Positions 18,326-26,695 of a stretch of 64,000 bases of DNA are shown piece by piece. Where the stretch lies: NCBI GenBank assembly GCA_022820665.1, contig JAJEFB010000034.1:48626-112625 (forward strand). Reading direction: 5' to 3'. The notes under the pieces are model-generated. The model was not told the DNA's origin. It saw nothing but the letters and a program-made list of their open reading frames with translations, and did not search any database. A program made the position numbers and the translations under genes. Position 1 is the stretch's first letter. Every line of letters starts with the position of its first letter. This stretch comes from Anaerolineae bacterium (GTDB taxonomy: Bacteria; Chloroflexota; Anaerolineae; Aggregatilineales; Phototrophicaceae).

Positions 18326-19456
18326 ATGACTAACTTGGATTCACCGAGAATGAAACGGATCGTCGTCAAGCTGGGTTCCAGCGTATTGACCAAAGGCACC
18401 ACCCGGCTCAACCGTCAGCGCATGCTGGAGTTGGTGCAACAGATCGCCGCATTAAAAGAGCGCGGTTACGAGATTGTGGTGGTTTCTTCAGGCGCGCAGA
18501 CAGCCGGACGAGAACAACTCGACTTTCCCGATCTGGGCAAGTCTGTGCCGGCTAAGCAAATGCTGAGCGCTGTTGGGCAGAGCCACTTGATGCGCCTTTA
18601 CAAAGATCTCTTCGATATCTTTGAAGTGGTTGTGGCGCAAATTCTCTTGACGCGCGACGACCTCAGTCACCGGACACGCTACCTGAATGCCCGCGATACG
18701 CTGCGTACCTTGATCGAACACAGCATCATCCCCATCGTCAACGAAAACGACACCATCGCTACTGAGGAGATCCGCGTCGGCGACAATGACAATCTCTCGG
18801 CTTTCGTCGCCAGCGTGGTCGATGCTGACCTGCTGATCATGTTGACGGACCAGCCGGGCATATTCACAGACGATCCGCGCAAGAATCCGCGGGCGGCGTT
18901 GATCCAAAATATCAGCGAAGTATCGGATGAACTTTTCGAACTGGCTGGAGGCGCCGGCAGCGACATGGGCACGGGCGGTATGATCACAAAACTACAAGCG
19001 GCGCGGATCGCCAGCCAAAGCGGTATCAAAACGATTATCGCCAGCGGCAGCGAAGACGAAGCGCTCATCCGCCTGGTCGATGGCGAAGGCATAGGCACGC
19101 ATATTGAAGCGAGCGCGATTCGTTCCGACAGTCGCAAACGCTGGCTGCTTACAGACAGAACACAGGGCTTGCTGAGGGTAGACGAAGGCGCTGCCAAGGT
19201 GCTAATGCAAGGTGGCGCCAGCCTGTTGCCGGTTGGCATCCGCGCGATCGAAGGCCAATTTGAACGAGGCGCGACCTTGGCCGTGGTAACGCCAGACGGC
19301 CGCGAAATCGCGCATGGTTTGAGCAATTACGGCAGCGAAGATCTTCGCAAGCTCTGTGGCAAGAAATCTGGCGAAATTGCCGAAATCCTGGGTTACAGCT
19401 TCGGCGACGCGGTGCTGCACCGCAACAATATGGTCGTTCTAAGTCGACAATTGTAG
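18326..19456 (+). CDS. proB: glutamate 5-kinase
   Basis: This enzyme catalyses the first step of proline synthesis, phosphorylating the gamma-carboxyl of glutamate. The amino-acid-kinase domain shows VVKLGSSVLTKG, VVSSGAQTAGREQL, the acceptor-binding IPIVNENDTIATEEI and GDNDNLSAFVA, and the nucleotide segment MGTGGMITKLQAA. The C-terminal ~75 residues form a PUA domain. This two-domain layout is that of typical bacterial ProB. Both ATGs at 18326 and 18350 are possible starts and neither has a strong ribosome site; the longer is listed. proA follows 447 bp later, an unusually wide gap filled with repeats. Confidence 0.93.
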   Translation: MTNLDSPRMKRIVVKLGSSVLTKGTTRLNRQRMLELVQQIAALKERGYEIVVVSSGAQTAGREQLDFPDLGKSVPAKQMLSAVGQSHLMRLYKDLFDIFEVVVAQILLTRDDLSHRTRYLNARDTLRTLIEHSIIPIVNENDTIATEEIRVGDNDNLSAFVASVVDADLLIMLTDQPGIFTDDPRKNPRAALIQNISEVSDELFELAGGAGSDMGTGGMITKLQAARIASQSGIKTIIASGSEDEALIRLVDGEGIGTHIEASAIRSDSRKRWLLTDRTQGLLRVDEGAAKVLMQGGASLLPVGIRAIEGQFERGATLAVVTPDGREIAHGLSNYGSEDLRKLCGKKSGEIAEILGYSFGDAVLHRNNMVVLSRQL

Positions 19457-19561
19457 GGGCGACCGGCGGTCAGTGTCGAAGGGCTGTGTCGGCGGTCAGT
19501 GTCTACGCGACCTACGCGACCCACCAGGTCGCCCAAAAATACCCCATAACGTAATGACGAT
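19457..19561. repeat. dispersed repeat D, degenerate copy between proB and proA
   Basis: GC-rich sequence built from the words gcgacc, ggtcgc and gtctacgcgacc. The same words occur at 35140-35300 and 37300-37370 in other orders. No open frame or hairpin terminator with a T-run was seen. Confidence 0.55.
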
Positions 19562-19628
19562 ACCTGCCGTATGAAAGAAATCATCAAAATACTCGAAAAG
19601 ACTGTACGGGCGAGCCGGCGGCTCGCCC
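19562..19628 (+). repeat. dispersed repeat A, copy 2 (downstream of proB)
   Basis: Second copy of repeat A, starting CTGCCGTATGAAAGAAAT and ending in the palindrome GGGCGAGCC-GGC-GGCTCGCCC (19608-19628). A related palindrome is also present at 37268-37288. Confidence 0.8.
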
Positions 19629-19755
19629 CTCTGTGCCCTCTGCGCCTCTGTGGTGAATAAAGATCACTCGGAGGGGGTACCCCCCCCCACGTATACATAC
19701 TGTATCTATACTGTTATCCAAAAAGGGGGCAAAATGAGGGCATCTTCCCAGCCTT
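19629..19755 (+). repeat. dispersed repeat B, copy 1
   Basis: The stretch runs from ctctgtgccctctgcgcct through a G/C homopolymer tract and GTATACATACTGTATCTATA to GGGGGCAAAA and GAGGGCATCTTCCCAG. The inverted copy at 34830-34947 matches it closely, except that copy 1 lacks an 11-bp piece after GGGGGCAAAA. The remaining 19756-19903 shows nothing I can assign beyond the proA ribosome-site region. Confidence 0.8.
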
Positions 19756-19903
19756 GGAGGAGGGCAACTCTTCATTTCCATGCAATTTATATCATTCTGC
19801 CAAGCTATTAAAATGCGCCCTTCGAGATTGCGCGCGTTGCAATTCGAAGCAGACTATGGGATATTGTGACTTTGTGAACGCATTTATCTAGCGAGAAACT
19901 GAC

Positions 19904-21181
19904 ATGTTCGAAGTCAACCTAGAGACTGTGGATCTACAACAGATGGGCAAACGCGCCAAAGATGCCGCCAGCGCGCTTGCAAAAAAATCGACCTCGCAGA
20001 AAAACCATGTCCTGAACGCCATGGCGGACGCGCTGGAAAGCAATACCGCGTCGATCCTTCGGGAAAACCGGCGCGACATTGAGCTTGCCGAGCGCAACGG
20101 CGTCGATCCAATCTGGATCCGTGATCGTATCGCCCTGGAACCGCGCATGGCCGGCATTGTGGCCGATGTCCGCAAGGTTGCCGAGTTGCCCGATCCGGTT
20201 GGTGACATTTTGCTGGAATCGACATTGGACAATGGCTTGCGACTGATTAAGCGGCGGACGCCGCTCGGCGTGCTGGGCGCGGTCTATGAGTCGCGTCCCA
20301 ATGTCACGGTCGACATCTCGACCCTGGCGCTGAAGACGGGCAATGCGGTGATCTTGCGTGGAGGCTCCGACGTCCTCAACAGCAATTTGGAGTTGACCCG
20401 CGTTTTGCAAGCGGTGCTGATGGCATATGAGTTTCCAGTTGACGCCATTCAAACCATCGGCAGTACAGATCGCAAGTACGTCAGTGATATGCTGCGCTTA
20501 TACGATTACATTGACATGATCATCCCTCGCGGAGGCAATGGCTTGCACGTATTTTGCCGCGAGAACAGCAGCATCCCAGTGATCACCGGGGGCATCGGCG
20601 TCTGCCACATCTTTGTAGACGAGAGCGCGGACCTGGCCAAAGCCATCCCCGTGTTGAACAACGCCAAGACACAGCGCCCCGCGGTCTGCAACTCGATGGA
20701 GACCCTGTTGGTGCATCGCGCGGTAGCCGACGAGATTCTGCCTATGGTGGTGGAGGTCCTTGGCAGCGAAGGGGTCGCCTTCCACGCCGAGCCCCGCGCC
20801 CAGGCGATCGTCGGCGGATGCGCGCAAGTAGCGCCGGCGGCGGAGGATGACTTTGATACGGAGTGGTACAATCTGACCTTGAATCTCAAAGTAGTCGATC
20901 ATGTTGACGAGGCGATTGCGCATATCGCTCGGCACGGTACACAGCATTCCGATAGCATTTTGACGGAAGAACCCGCCAACGCGGAGAAATTTCTCAACGA
21001 AGTCGATTCGGCGGCGGTGTATTGGAACGCCAGCACGCGCTTCACCGACGGAAGCGCCATGGGTTTGGGCGCGGAAGTGGCGGTCAGCACGCAGAAGCTG
21101 CACGCCCGCGGTCCCATGGCTCTGGAAGAATTGACAACTTACAAGTGGATCGTGAAGGGCGACTACACATCGCGCGATTAG
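19904..21181 (+). CDS. proA: gamma-glutamyl phosphate reductase
   Basis: This NADPH-dependent aldehyde-dehydrogenase-fold enzyme makes glutamate 5-semialdehyde, the second step of proline synthesis. Recognisable segments are RRTPLGVLGAVYESRPNVTVD, LKTGNAVILRGGSD, IPRGGNGL and the catalytic Cys262 in AVCNSMETLL. The C-terminal FTDGSAMGLGAEVAVSTQKLHARGPM is the standard ProA ending. Full length at 425 residues. It pairs functionally with proB but is separated from it by a 447-bp repeat-filled spacer, so the two may have separate promoters. Confidence 0.95.
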   Translation: MFEVNLETVDLQQMGKRAKDAASALAKKSTSQKNHVLNAMADALESNTASILRENRRDIELAERNGVDPIWIRDRIALEPRMAGIVADVRKVAELPDPVGDILLESTLDNGLRLIKRRTPLGVLGAVYESRPNVTVDISTLALKTGNAVILRGGSDVLNSNLELTRVLQAVLMAYEFPVDAIQTIGSTDRKYVSDMLRLYDYIDMIIPRGGNGLHVFCRENSSIPVITGGIGVCHIFVDESADLAKAIPVLNNAKTQRPAVCNSMETLLVHRAVADEILPMVVEVLGSEGVAFHAEPRAQAIVGGCAQVAPAAEDDFDTEWYNLTLNLKVVDHVDEAIAHIARHGTQHSDSILTEEPANAEKFLNEVDSAAVYWNASTRFTDGSAMGLGAEVAVSTQKLHARGPMALEELTTYKWIVKGDYTSRD

Positions 21182-21281
21182 CCATTCCAAAATCGCGGCG
21201 CTCTTGACCTGCCCAGACCTTCGGAGCGGACAAAGGTCATCCAGTTTGCGGACGCTTGGGTTTTATGAACAGTCTTTCCGC

Positions 21282-21311
21282 TTGACATGAAAACTATGCT
21301 CGCTGCATAAT
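21282..21311 (+). promoter_or_regulatory. sigma70-type promoter for the T-box/pheS transcript
   Basis: A perfect -35 TTGACA (21282-21287) and a -10 CATAAT (21306-21311) are 18 bp apart. Start of transcription near 21318 would place the whole T-box in the leader. Confidence 0.75.
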
Positions 21312-21319
21312 GAACGCAA

Positions 21320-21619
21320 TTGCATAGACGGATAAAGGCATTGACGAAGACAGTCCACAAGCGCGCTTTAGGCGTCTGCGGATTCAGGGAGCGGGTATCG
21401 AAGACTGCGAGTGCCCGCGGAAGCAGTTGTGGAATTCCCTTCCGAGCCGACAGGTGAAAGACGGTCAGAGATTCCTGGTTGACCGGTCCAGTAGTCTGCT
21501 CCGCCGGTCCGGCGTCACTGGACAAATCAAGCGCAGCGTCCGCCCAGGACGCTGAAACAGGGTGGTACCGCGGGAATGCTCACGCTCTCGTCCCTAGTCG
21601 GATCGAGGGCGTTTTTTTT
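21320..21619 (+). ncRNA. T-box riboswitch (tRNA-sensing leader) upstream of pheS
   Basis: The leader holds the hallmark T-box core AACAGGGTGGTACCGCG (21556-21572) with the pairing CGTCCCT just downstream. A competing intrinsic terminator with an 8-bp stem (21583-21590 and 21604-21611) is followed by eight T residues (21612-21619). Stem I is visible as paired tccacaa/ttgtgga (21354-21360 and 21427-21433) with a GC-rich distal stem. A TTC at 21435-21437 just 3' of that stem is a candidate phenylalanine specifier codon; this placement is tentative. Uncharged tRNA-Phe would stabilise the antiterminator and let pheS, and perhaps the genes after it, be transcribed. Confidence 0.92.
21583..21619 (+). 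terminator. intrinsic terminator of the T-box
   Basis: Stem cgctctcg/cgagggcg (one G-U pair), 13-nt loop, then TTTTTTTT. Part of the 5' arm overlaps the CGTCCC segment that pairs with the T-box core in the antiterminator, as in classical T-box switches. Confidence 0.88.
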
Positions 21620-21672
21620 GTTGGGAGCATCTGACGACAGCTTTGAAAGAATACAGGGGCGAAGGAGTAGCA

Positions 21673-22707
21673 ATGTCACAAACTGTTGAGGAATTGCGTC
21701 ATAAGGCGCTTGACGTACTGCACAAAACCACCGCCAGCGATGAGTTAGTCCAGTGGAGGAGCCGCTACCTGGGACGGAAAGGCGCGGTTGGCGCGCTATT
21801 TGGCGCCATTGGGAAGCTGCCTGCAGGAGAACGCGCGGCTTTCGGTCAACAAGTCAACGCCCTGCAATCCGAACTCCAGAAGGCTTTCGAGGAACGCGAA
21901 CAGTTAATCCGCGAGCAGGTTCTGGCACAGGACCTTGAAGAAGGCGACATCGATATAACGCTTCCCGCCCATCCGCGCCAAATGGGCGGATTGCATCCCG
22001 CGACCCGCACGCATCGCGAGTTTCAAACGATTTGGGCGGAAATGGGCTTTCAGGTCTATCAGAGTCACGATGTCGAAGAAGATGATTTCAACTTCACGCT
22101 GCTCAATCTGCCCCCGCATCACCCGGCGCGGGATATGCAGGATACTTTTTACACGACCAACCCCAAGGTCTTGCTGCGGACGCACACCTCGCCCGGGCAA
22201 ATCCGCGCCATGCGTGAATTGGGCGACGGCGGCAGCAAGCCAATTCGCGTCATTTTGCCGGGCATGTGCTACCGTCAAGAGCAGGTCACGGCTCGCAGTG
22301 AGATTCAATTCACGCAAGTGGAAGGTCTGGCGATCGGACGCAATATCCGCATGAGCGACCTTAAAGGGACGATCAGCGAGTTTGCCAAGCGCATGTTCAA
22401 TACCAATGCCAAAGTTCGCTACCGCGCTTCGTACTTCCCGTTCACTGAACCGAGCATGGAAGTTGATGTCGAGTGCTTTCTCTGCGACGGCGCGGGCTGC
22501 CGCGTCTGCAAATACACGGGCTGGCTGGAGATCGCCGGCAGCGGCATGGTGCACCCCACAGTATTGAGAAATGGCGGATACGATCCGAGCCTGTGGAGCG
22601 GCTTCGCCTTCGGCATGGGTCCGGAACGCATCACGATGCTAAAACACGGGATCCAGGACATCCGCTATTTCTGGGGCAACGACTTACGCTTCTTGAAGCA
22701 GTTTTAG
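21673..22707 (+). CDS. pheS: phenylalanyl-tRNA synthetase alpha subunit
   Basis: This is the catalytic subunit of the alpha2-beta2 enzyme that charges tRNA-Phe. The N-terminal coiled coil is followed by the class II core with motif 2 (GMCYRQEQVTARSEIQFTQVEGL) and motif 3 (GFAFGMGPERITMLKHGI). A Cys-rich loop, CFLCDGAGCRVCKYTGWLEI, is seen in many PheS proteins. The ATG at 21673 is preceded by GAAGGAG; a longer open frame from 21643 lacks such a site. Expression is controlled by the T-box at 21320-21619. Its partner pheT lies 5.9 kb downstream, behind three membrane-protein genes, instead of directly after it. Confidence 0.96.
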   Translation: MSQTVEELRHKALDVLHKTTASDELVQWRSRYLGRKGAVGALFGAIGKLPAGERAAFGQQVNALQSELQKAFEEREQLIREQVLAQDLEEGDIDITLPAHPRQMGGLHPATRTHREFQTIWAEMGFQVYQSHDVEEDDFNFTLLNLPPHHPARDMQDTFYTTNPKVLLRTHTSPGQIRAMRELGDGGSKPIRVILPGMCYRQEQVTARSEIQFTQVEGLAIGRNIRMSDLKGTISEFAKRMFNTNAKVRYRASYFPFTEPSMEVDVECFLCDGAGCRVCKYTGWLEIAGSGMVHPTVLRNGGYDPSLWSGFAFGMGPERITMLKHGIQDIRYFWGNDLRFLKQF

Positions 22708-22780
22708 CTAGGGAACGAGCGAAGTCTGTCGCTCGAAAACAGGATGAAACCCGCGCGCTGATGAGCAAGGTATTTCGAGC

Positions 22781-24685
22781 ATGCGAATCAAAGGGCATTC
22801 CCCCAAAGGCATCGTAGACTGCATGCTAAGCCATTGGCTTGGCGCCGTGCCAATATTGCTGGCGGTTGCCGCGCTAGGCTTTTACCACAGCGACTTGTAT
22901 CCACCCTCAACGGACGAATACTATTCGATGCACAACGCCGGCTGGACGGACAGTGCCGCTTTTTCTGCAGTCGAAGTGCTGCAATCTCTGCGGCGAAACA
23001 GTCCGAACCATTCTCCACTATACTTTTTGATTCTGAGCCTCTGGGGTCAGTTGACTGTCCCTGACATCATGCTGGCGCGCATACTGAGCATCATGTTTGC
23101 TCTCTTGGGCTTATCCATGATATTCCGACTGGCGCGCGATTTTGTTGGTCCTGCCGCCGGGATATTTGCGCTGCTGCTCGCTTGCAGCAGCACCTTCAAT
23201 AACTACTACATAACCTACGCGCGCATGTATTCACTGCTTGTATTCCTGTCCGGACTGGTTTTGTGGATATACCTGCGCATAGTAGATAAACAAGCCTTGG
23301 CAAGAAAGCGCGACTTTCTGGCGCTGGGGGCGGCAGTATACTGTTTAGCGAATACCTTCCTTTTCAGCGCGACATTTCTGCTCATGCTGGGCTTGTATCA
23401 CTTATGCGCATTGGGGAAAAATCAGAACTGGCTGAAAATCTCCGCTACGGTCATTGTCGCATTGCTGCTTTTCTCTCCCTGGCTCCTGGTGGTGTTCCCG
23501 GACGCTTATCAGCGCTCGGTTGATTATGCTGATTGGGAAGGCCTGAGTAGCGCGGGGGCATTGGCCGCATGGCTGATGCTCAGCTTAAACGACGAAGTGC
23601 TGCTGCTCTTCCTGTCGACTTTTGGCATATCACTGGGGCTCTTGTTGAAGACAATCCGCTTGAAGCCCTGGCTGTTCATGTGTCTGCTGTACCTGCTCAC
23701 GCTGGCGCTGATTGCCAATTACACAACCTTTATCGCTGCGCACACCATGCGCTACCATTTGCCAGGCTGGATTCCCTTGTTGCTAACGATTGTCGCGGGA
23801 CTTTGTGCCCTTTATGGCGTCCATTGGCTATTGAGTTTGCTGGCGCTGTTTTGGCTGATTGCCGGGCTTCAGTTCCAGCAATCCGCCCAATGGGAGGACA
23901 TACTGGGGGGTCACATCCTTTCGTATTTGCGGGAACCTTTTCACTTGATCTCGCGGGAGGCTTTACAAGAGGAATATCCGCCCTTGCTAGTGGGATACAA
24001 AACAGATTCAAGGGGTCTGTATTGGAAATACCAAATCAACAATGAATCATTGGGCGATCTATACTTCGATCGGCGCAATCTCCTGTTGATTACGCCGAAT
24101 GCGCTCGACAAGCTGGAAAAAGACGTTCGGCATTATGCCATAGATGAACCATATGTCTGGGTCTTTTACCTGGATCGCCGTATCCGCAAAGCCGATCGCG
24201 ACGAACTCGCAACTGCCATGAAAAAGCTGAATTACGAATTATGCGATTCCAGGACTATTGGCTTTGGCAGTACGCTAGATGCGTTCTCATGGGATGCGCT
24301 GGATTGCGCGCCTCCACACATGGAGAGCCAGCACCAAAACGAATTTATCCACTACCAGTTTTTCGGCGCGGAAGTGAATTCAGACAAGGGCAGAATCGCG
24401 TATATCGACCGCTGGGGTTCAGGGAAAGCCTACGCCCTGAGCAATTTGAACATGTCGATTCAGCTGATTTCTGAAGACTGGAACAATGTCGCTCAAGTGG
24501 ATCTGCCTTTGGTCAAGCCCGATCAATTGCGTCAGTTCACCATCGATATCTCAAAAGTGCCGCCCGGCCACTACCGGCTCATGGCAATTGTCTACAACAA
24601 CCAGACGGGCGAGCGCAGCACTTGGTTGAATAACAGTGATGATGTGCCAGAAATATTGAAACTGGCGGAAGTGAAACTACCTTAG
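22781..24685 (+). CDS. GT39-like polytopic membrane glycosyltransferase (tandem paralogue 1)
   Basis: The 634-residue protein has about ten hydrophobic segments. After the first helix comes the extracytoplasmic STDEYYSM with the Asp-Glu pair expected of GT-C (PMT/ArnT-like) enzymes. The C-terminal ~230 residues are soluble and include a conserved SEDWNNVAQVDLPLV and YRLMAIVYNNQTGERS segment. It is very similar along its whole length to the next gene, sharing unbroken blocks such as REALQEEYPPLLVGYKTDS. It probably transfers a lipid-linked sugar outside the membrane; donor and acceptor are unknown. It begins 73 nt after pheS with no terminator seen, so it may be read through from the T-box promoter. 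Confidence 0.75.
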   Translation: MRIKGHSPKGIVDCMLSHWLGAVPILLAVAALGFYHSDLYPPSTDEYYSMHNAGWTDSAAFSAVEVLQSLRRNSPNHSPLYFLILSLWGQLTVPDIMLARILSIMFALLGLSMIFRLARDFVGPAAGIFALLLACSSTFNNYYITYARMYSLLVFLSGLVLWIYLRIVDKQALARKRDFLALGAAVYCLANTFLFSATFLLMLGLYHLCALGKNQNWLKISATVIVALLLFSPWLLVVFPDAYQRSVDYADWEGLSSAGALAAWLMLSLNDEVLLLFLSTFGISLGLLLKTIRLKPWLFMCLLYLLTLALIANYTTFIAAHTMRYHLPGWIPLLLTIVAGLCALYGVHWLLSLLALFWLIAGLQFQQSAQWEDILGGHILSYLREPFHLISREALQEEYPPLLVGYKTDSRGLYWKYQINNESLGDLYFDRRNLLLITPNALDKLEKDVRHYAIDEPYVWVFYLDRRIRKADRDELATAMKKLNYELCDSRTIGFGSTLDAFSWDALDCAPPHMESQHQNEFIHYQFFGAEVNSDKGRIAYIDRWGSGKAYALSNLNMSIQLISEDWNNVAQVDLPLVKPDQLRQFTIDISKVPPGHYRLMAIVYNNQTGERSTWLNNSDDVPEILKLAEVKLP

Positions 24686-24744
24686 TTGCCGCCATGTCCG
24701 GGCTTCAGAGCCGCTCGGCGCGTAACCGGTGAAAAGGATATTCC

Positions 24745-26643
24745 TTGAGCGACAGGAAAATGCGACAGATTTTGTTGCGAAGCGCCAACCCTTGGTTTGT
24801 CGCGCTGCCGATATTGCTGGCGGTTGCCGCGTTAGGCGCTCGCCACAGCGACTTATATGCGCCGGCGATGGATGAATTCTATTCGATGTACAACGCCGGC
24901 TGGACGGAAGACGGCGCTTTTTCTCCAATTGATGTGCTGCAATCCCTGCGGCGAAACAGTCCGAACCATTCTCCTTTATACTTTTTGATTCTGAGCCTCT
25001 GGGGTCAACTGACTATCCCTGACATCATGCTGGCTCGCATACTGAGCATCATGTTTGCTCTCTTAAGCTTGTCCATGATATTTCGATTGGCGCGCGATTT
25101 TGTCGGTCCCGCCGCCGGGATATTTGCGCTGCTGCTCGCTTGCGGCAACGCCTTCTATAACTACTACATCATATACGCGCGCATGTATACATTGCTTGTA
25201 TTCCTGTCCGCCCTGGTTTTGTGGATATATTTGCGCATAGTCGATAAGCAAGCCAACGCAAAAAGGCGCGATTATCTGACGCTGGGGGCGGCAGTATATT
25301 GTTTGGCGAATACTTTCCTTTTCAGCGCGACATTCCTGATCATGCTGGGCGCGTATCACCTAATCGCAGTGACGAGAAACCGGACCTGGCTCAAAATCTC
25401 TGCTACAGTCATTGCCGCTTTGGCGCTTTTCTCTCCCTGGCTTTTGATCGTGTTGCCGGATGCTTATCAGCGCTCGCTTGTTTTTTCTAATTGGGAAAGC
25501 CTGAGTAGCATGGAGGCATTGGCCGCGTGGCTGATGGTCAGCTTAAATGACGAAATGCTGCTGCTCTTCCTGTCGATATTTGGCGTATTGCTGGGGCTCT
25601 TGTTGAAGACAATCAGCTTTAAGCCCTGGCTGTTCATGTTCCTGCCCTATTTGTTGATACTGGCGCTGATTGCAAATTACACAACCTTTATCGCTGCGAA
25701 CACCATGCGCTACCACTTGTCAGGTTGGATTCCCTTGTTGCTGACGATTGTCGCAGGACTTTACGCCCTATACGGCATCCATTGGTTCTTGAGTTTGCTG
25801 GTCTTGCTTTGGCTGATTGCCGGGCTTCAGTTCCAGAGAACCGCCCCATGGGACGATCTCCTGGGCGGGCAGATTTATTCGTTCTTGCGGGAACCAATTC
25901 ACTTGATTTCACGGGAGGCTTTACAAGAGGAATATCCGCCCTTGCTGGTGGGATATAAGACAGATTCATGGGCTCTGTATTGGAATTACCGCAGCGACAA
26001 CGATTCATTGGGCGATCTATATTTCGATCGGCGCAATCTCGTGTTGATTACACCGGATGCGCTCGAGAAGCTGGAAAACGAGGTTCGGCATCATGCTATC
26101 GTTGAACCCTATGTTTGGGTGTTCTACGTAGATCGCCGTATCGACGAAGCGGATCGCGATCAACTCGCAACAGTAATGAAAAAGCTGAATTACGAATTAT
26201 GCGATTCCAGGGCTATCGGCATTGGCAGCACCCTAAATACATTCTCCTGGGATGTGCTGAATTGCGCGTCTCCACGTATGGAGAGCCGTCATCAAAACGA
26301 GTTTATCCAGTATCAGTTTTTTGGCGCGGAAGTAAATTCGGACAAGGACAGAATCGCGTATATCGACCGCTGGGCTGCAAAGGAAACGCAAGCGCTGACC
26401 AATTTGAACATGTCGATTCAGTTGATTTCTGAAGACTGGAGCAATGTCGCTCAAGTGGATCTTCCTTTGGTCAACCCCGATCAATTGCGTCAGTTCACCA
26501 TCAATATCTCAAAAGTGTCGCCCGGCGACTACCGGCTCATGGCTATTGTCTACAACAACCAGACGGGCGAGCGCAGCAGTTGGTTGAATAACAGGGGCAG
26601 CGTGCCAGAAGTATTAAAACTGGCAGAAGTGGAACTGCCTTAG
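24745..26643 (+). CDS. GT39-like polytopic membrane glycosyltransferase (tandem paralogue 2)
   Basis: This is a close duplicate of the preceding gene, with the same membrane layout, MDEFYSM in the catalytic loop and the same C-terminal soluble domain. The start is taken as TTG at 24745, with AAGGA about eight bases upstream. The third paralogue also starts with a TTG in the same context (TTGAGCG...AGGAAAA), which supports this choice. The intergenic DNA after paralogues 1 and 2 is also similar (ccttagttgccgcca), so the duplication unit included the spacer. Function is as for paralogue 1, by inference. Confidence 0.75.
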   Translation: MSDRKMRQILLRSANPWFVALPILLAVAALGARHSDLYAPAMDEFYSMYNAGWTEDGAFSPIDVLQSLRRNSPNHSPLYFLILSLWGQLTIPDIMLARILSIMFALLSLSMIFRLARDFVGPAAGIFALLLACGNAFYNYYIIYARMYTLLVFLSALVLWIYLRIVDKQANAKRRDYLTLGAAVYCLANTFLFSATFLIMLGAYHLIAVTRNRTWLKISATVIAALALFSPWLLIVLPDAYQRSLVFSNWESLSSMEALAAWLMVSLNDEMLLLFLSIFGVLLGLLLKTISFKPWLFMFLPYLLILALIANYTTFIAANTMRYHLSGWIPLLLTIVAGLYALYGIHWFLSLLVLLWLIAGLQFQRTAPWDDLLGGQIYSFLREPIHLISREALQEEYPPLLVGYKTDSWALYWNYRSDNDSLGDLYFDRRNLVLITPDALEKLENEVRHHAIVEPYVWVFYVDRRIDEADRDQLATVMKKLNYELCDSRAIGIGSTLNTFSWDVLNCASPRMESRHQNEFIQYQFFGAEVNSDKDRIAYIDRWAAKETQALTNLNMSIQLISEDWSNVAQVDLPLVNPDQLRQFTINISKVSPGDYRLMAIVYNNQTGERSSWLNNRGSVPEVLKLAEVELP

Positions 26644-26695
26644 TTGCCGCCAAGTTATGGGCTTCAAAGCAAAGCAGTGTGAGTGAGGAAGTTTC

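Noticed and set aside
18228..19755. Possible CRISPR array suggested by repeated units near proB.
   Set aside because: Only two copies of repeat A, more than 1 kb apart, with no regular spacers and no cas genes in the window.
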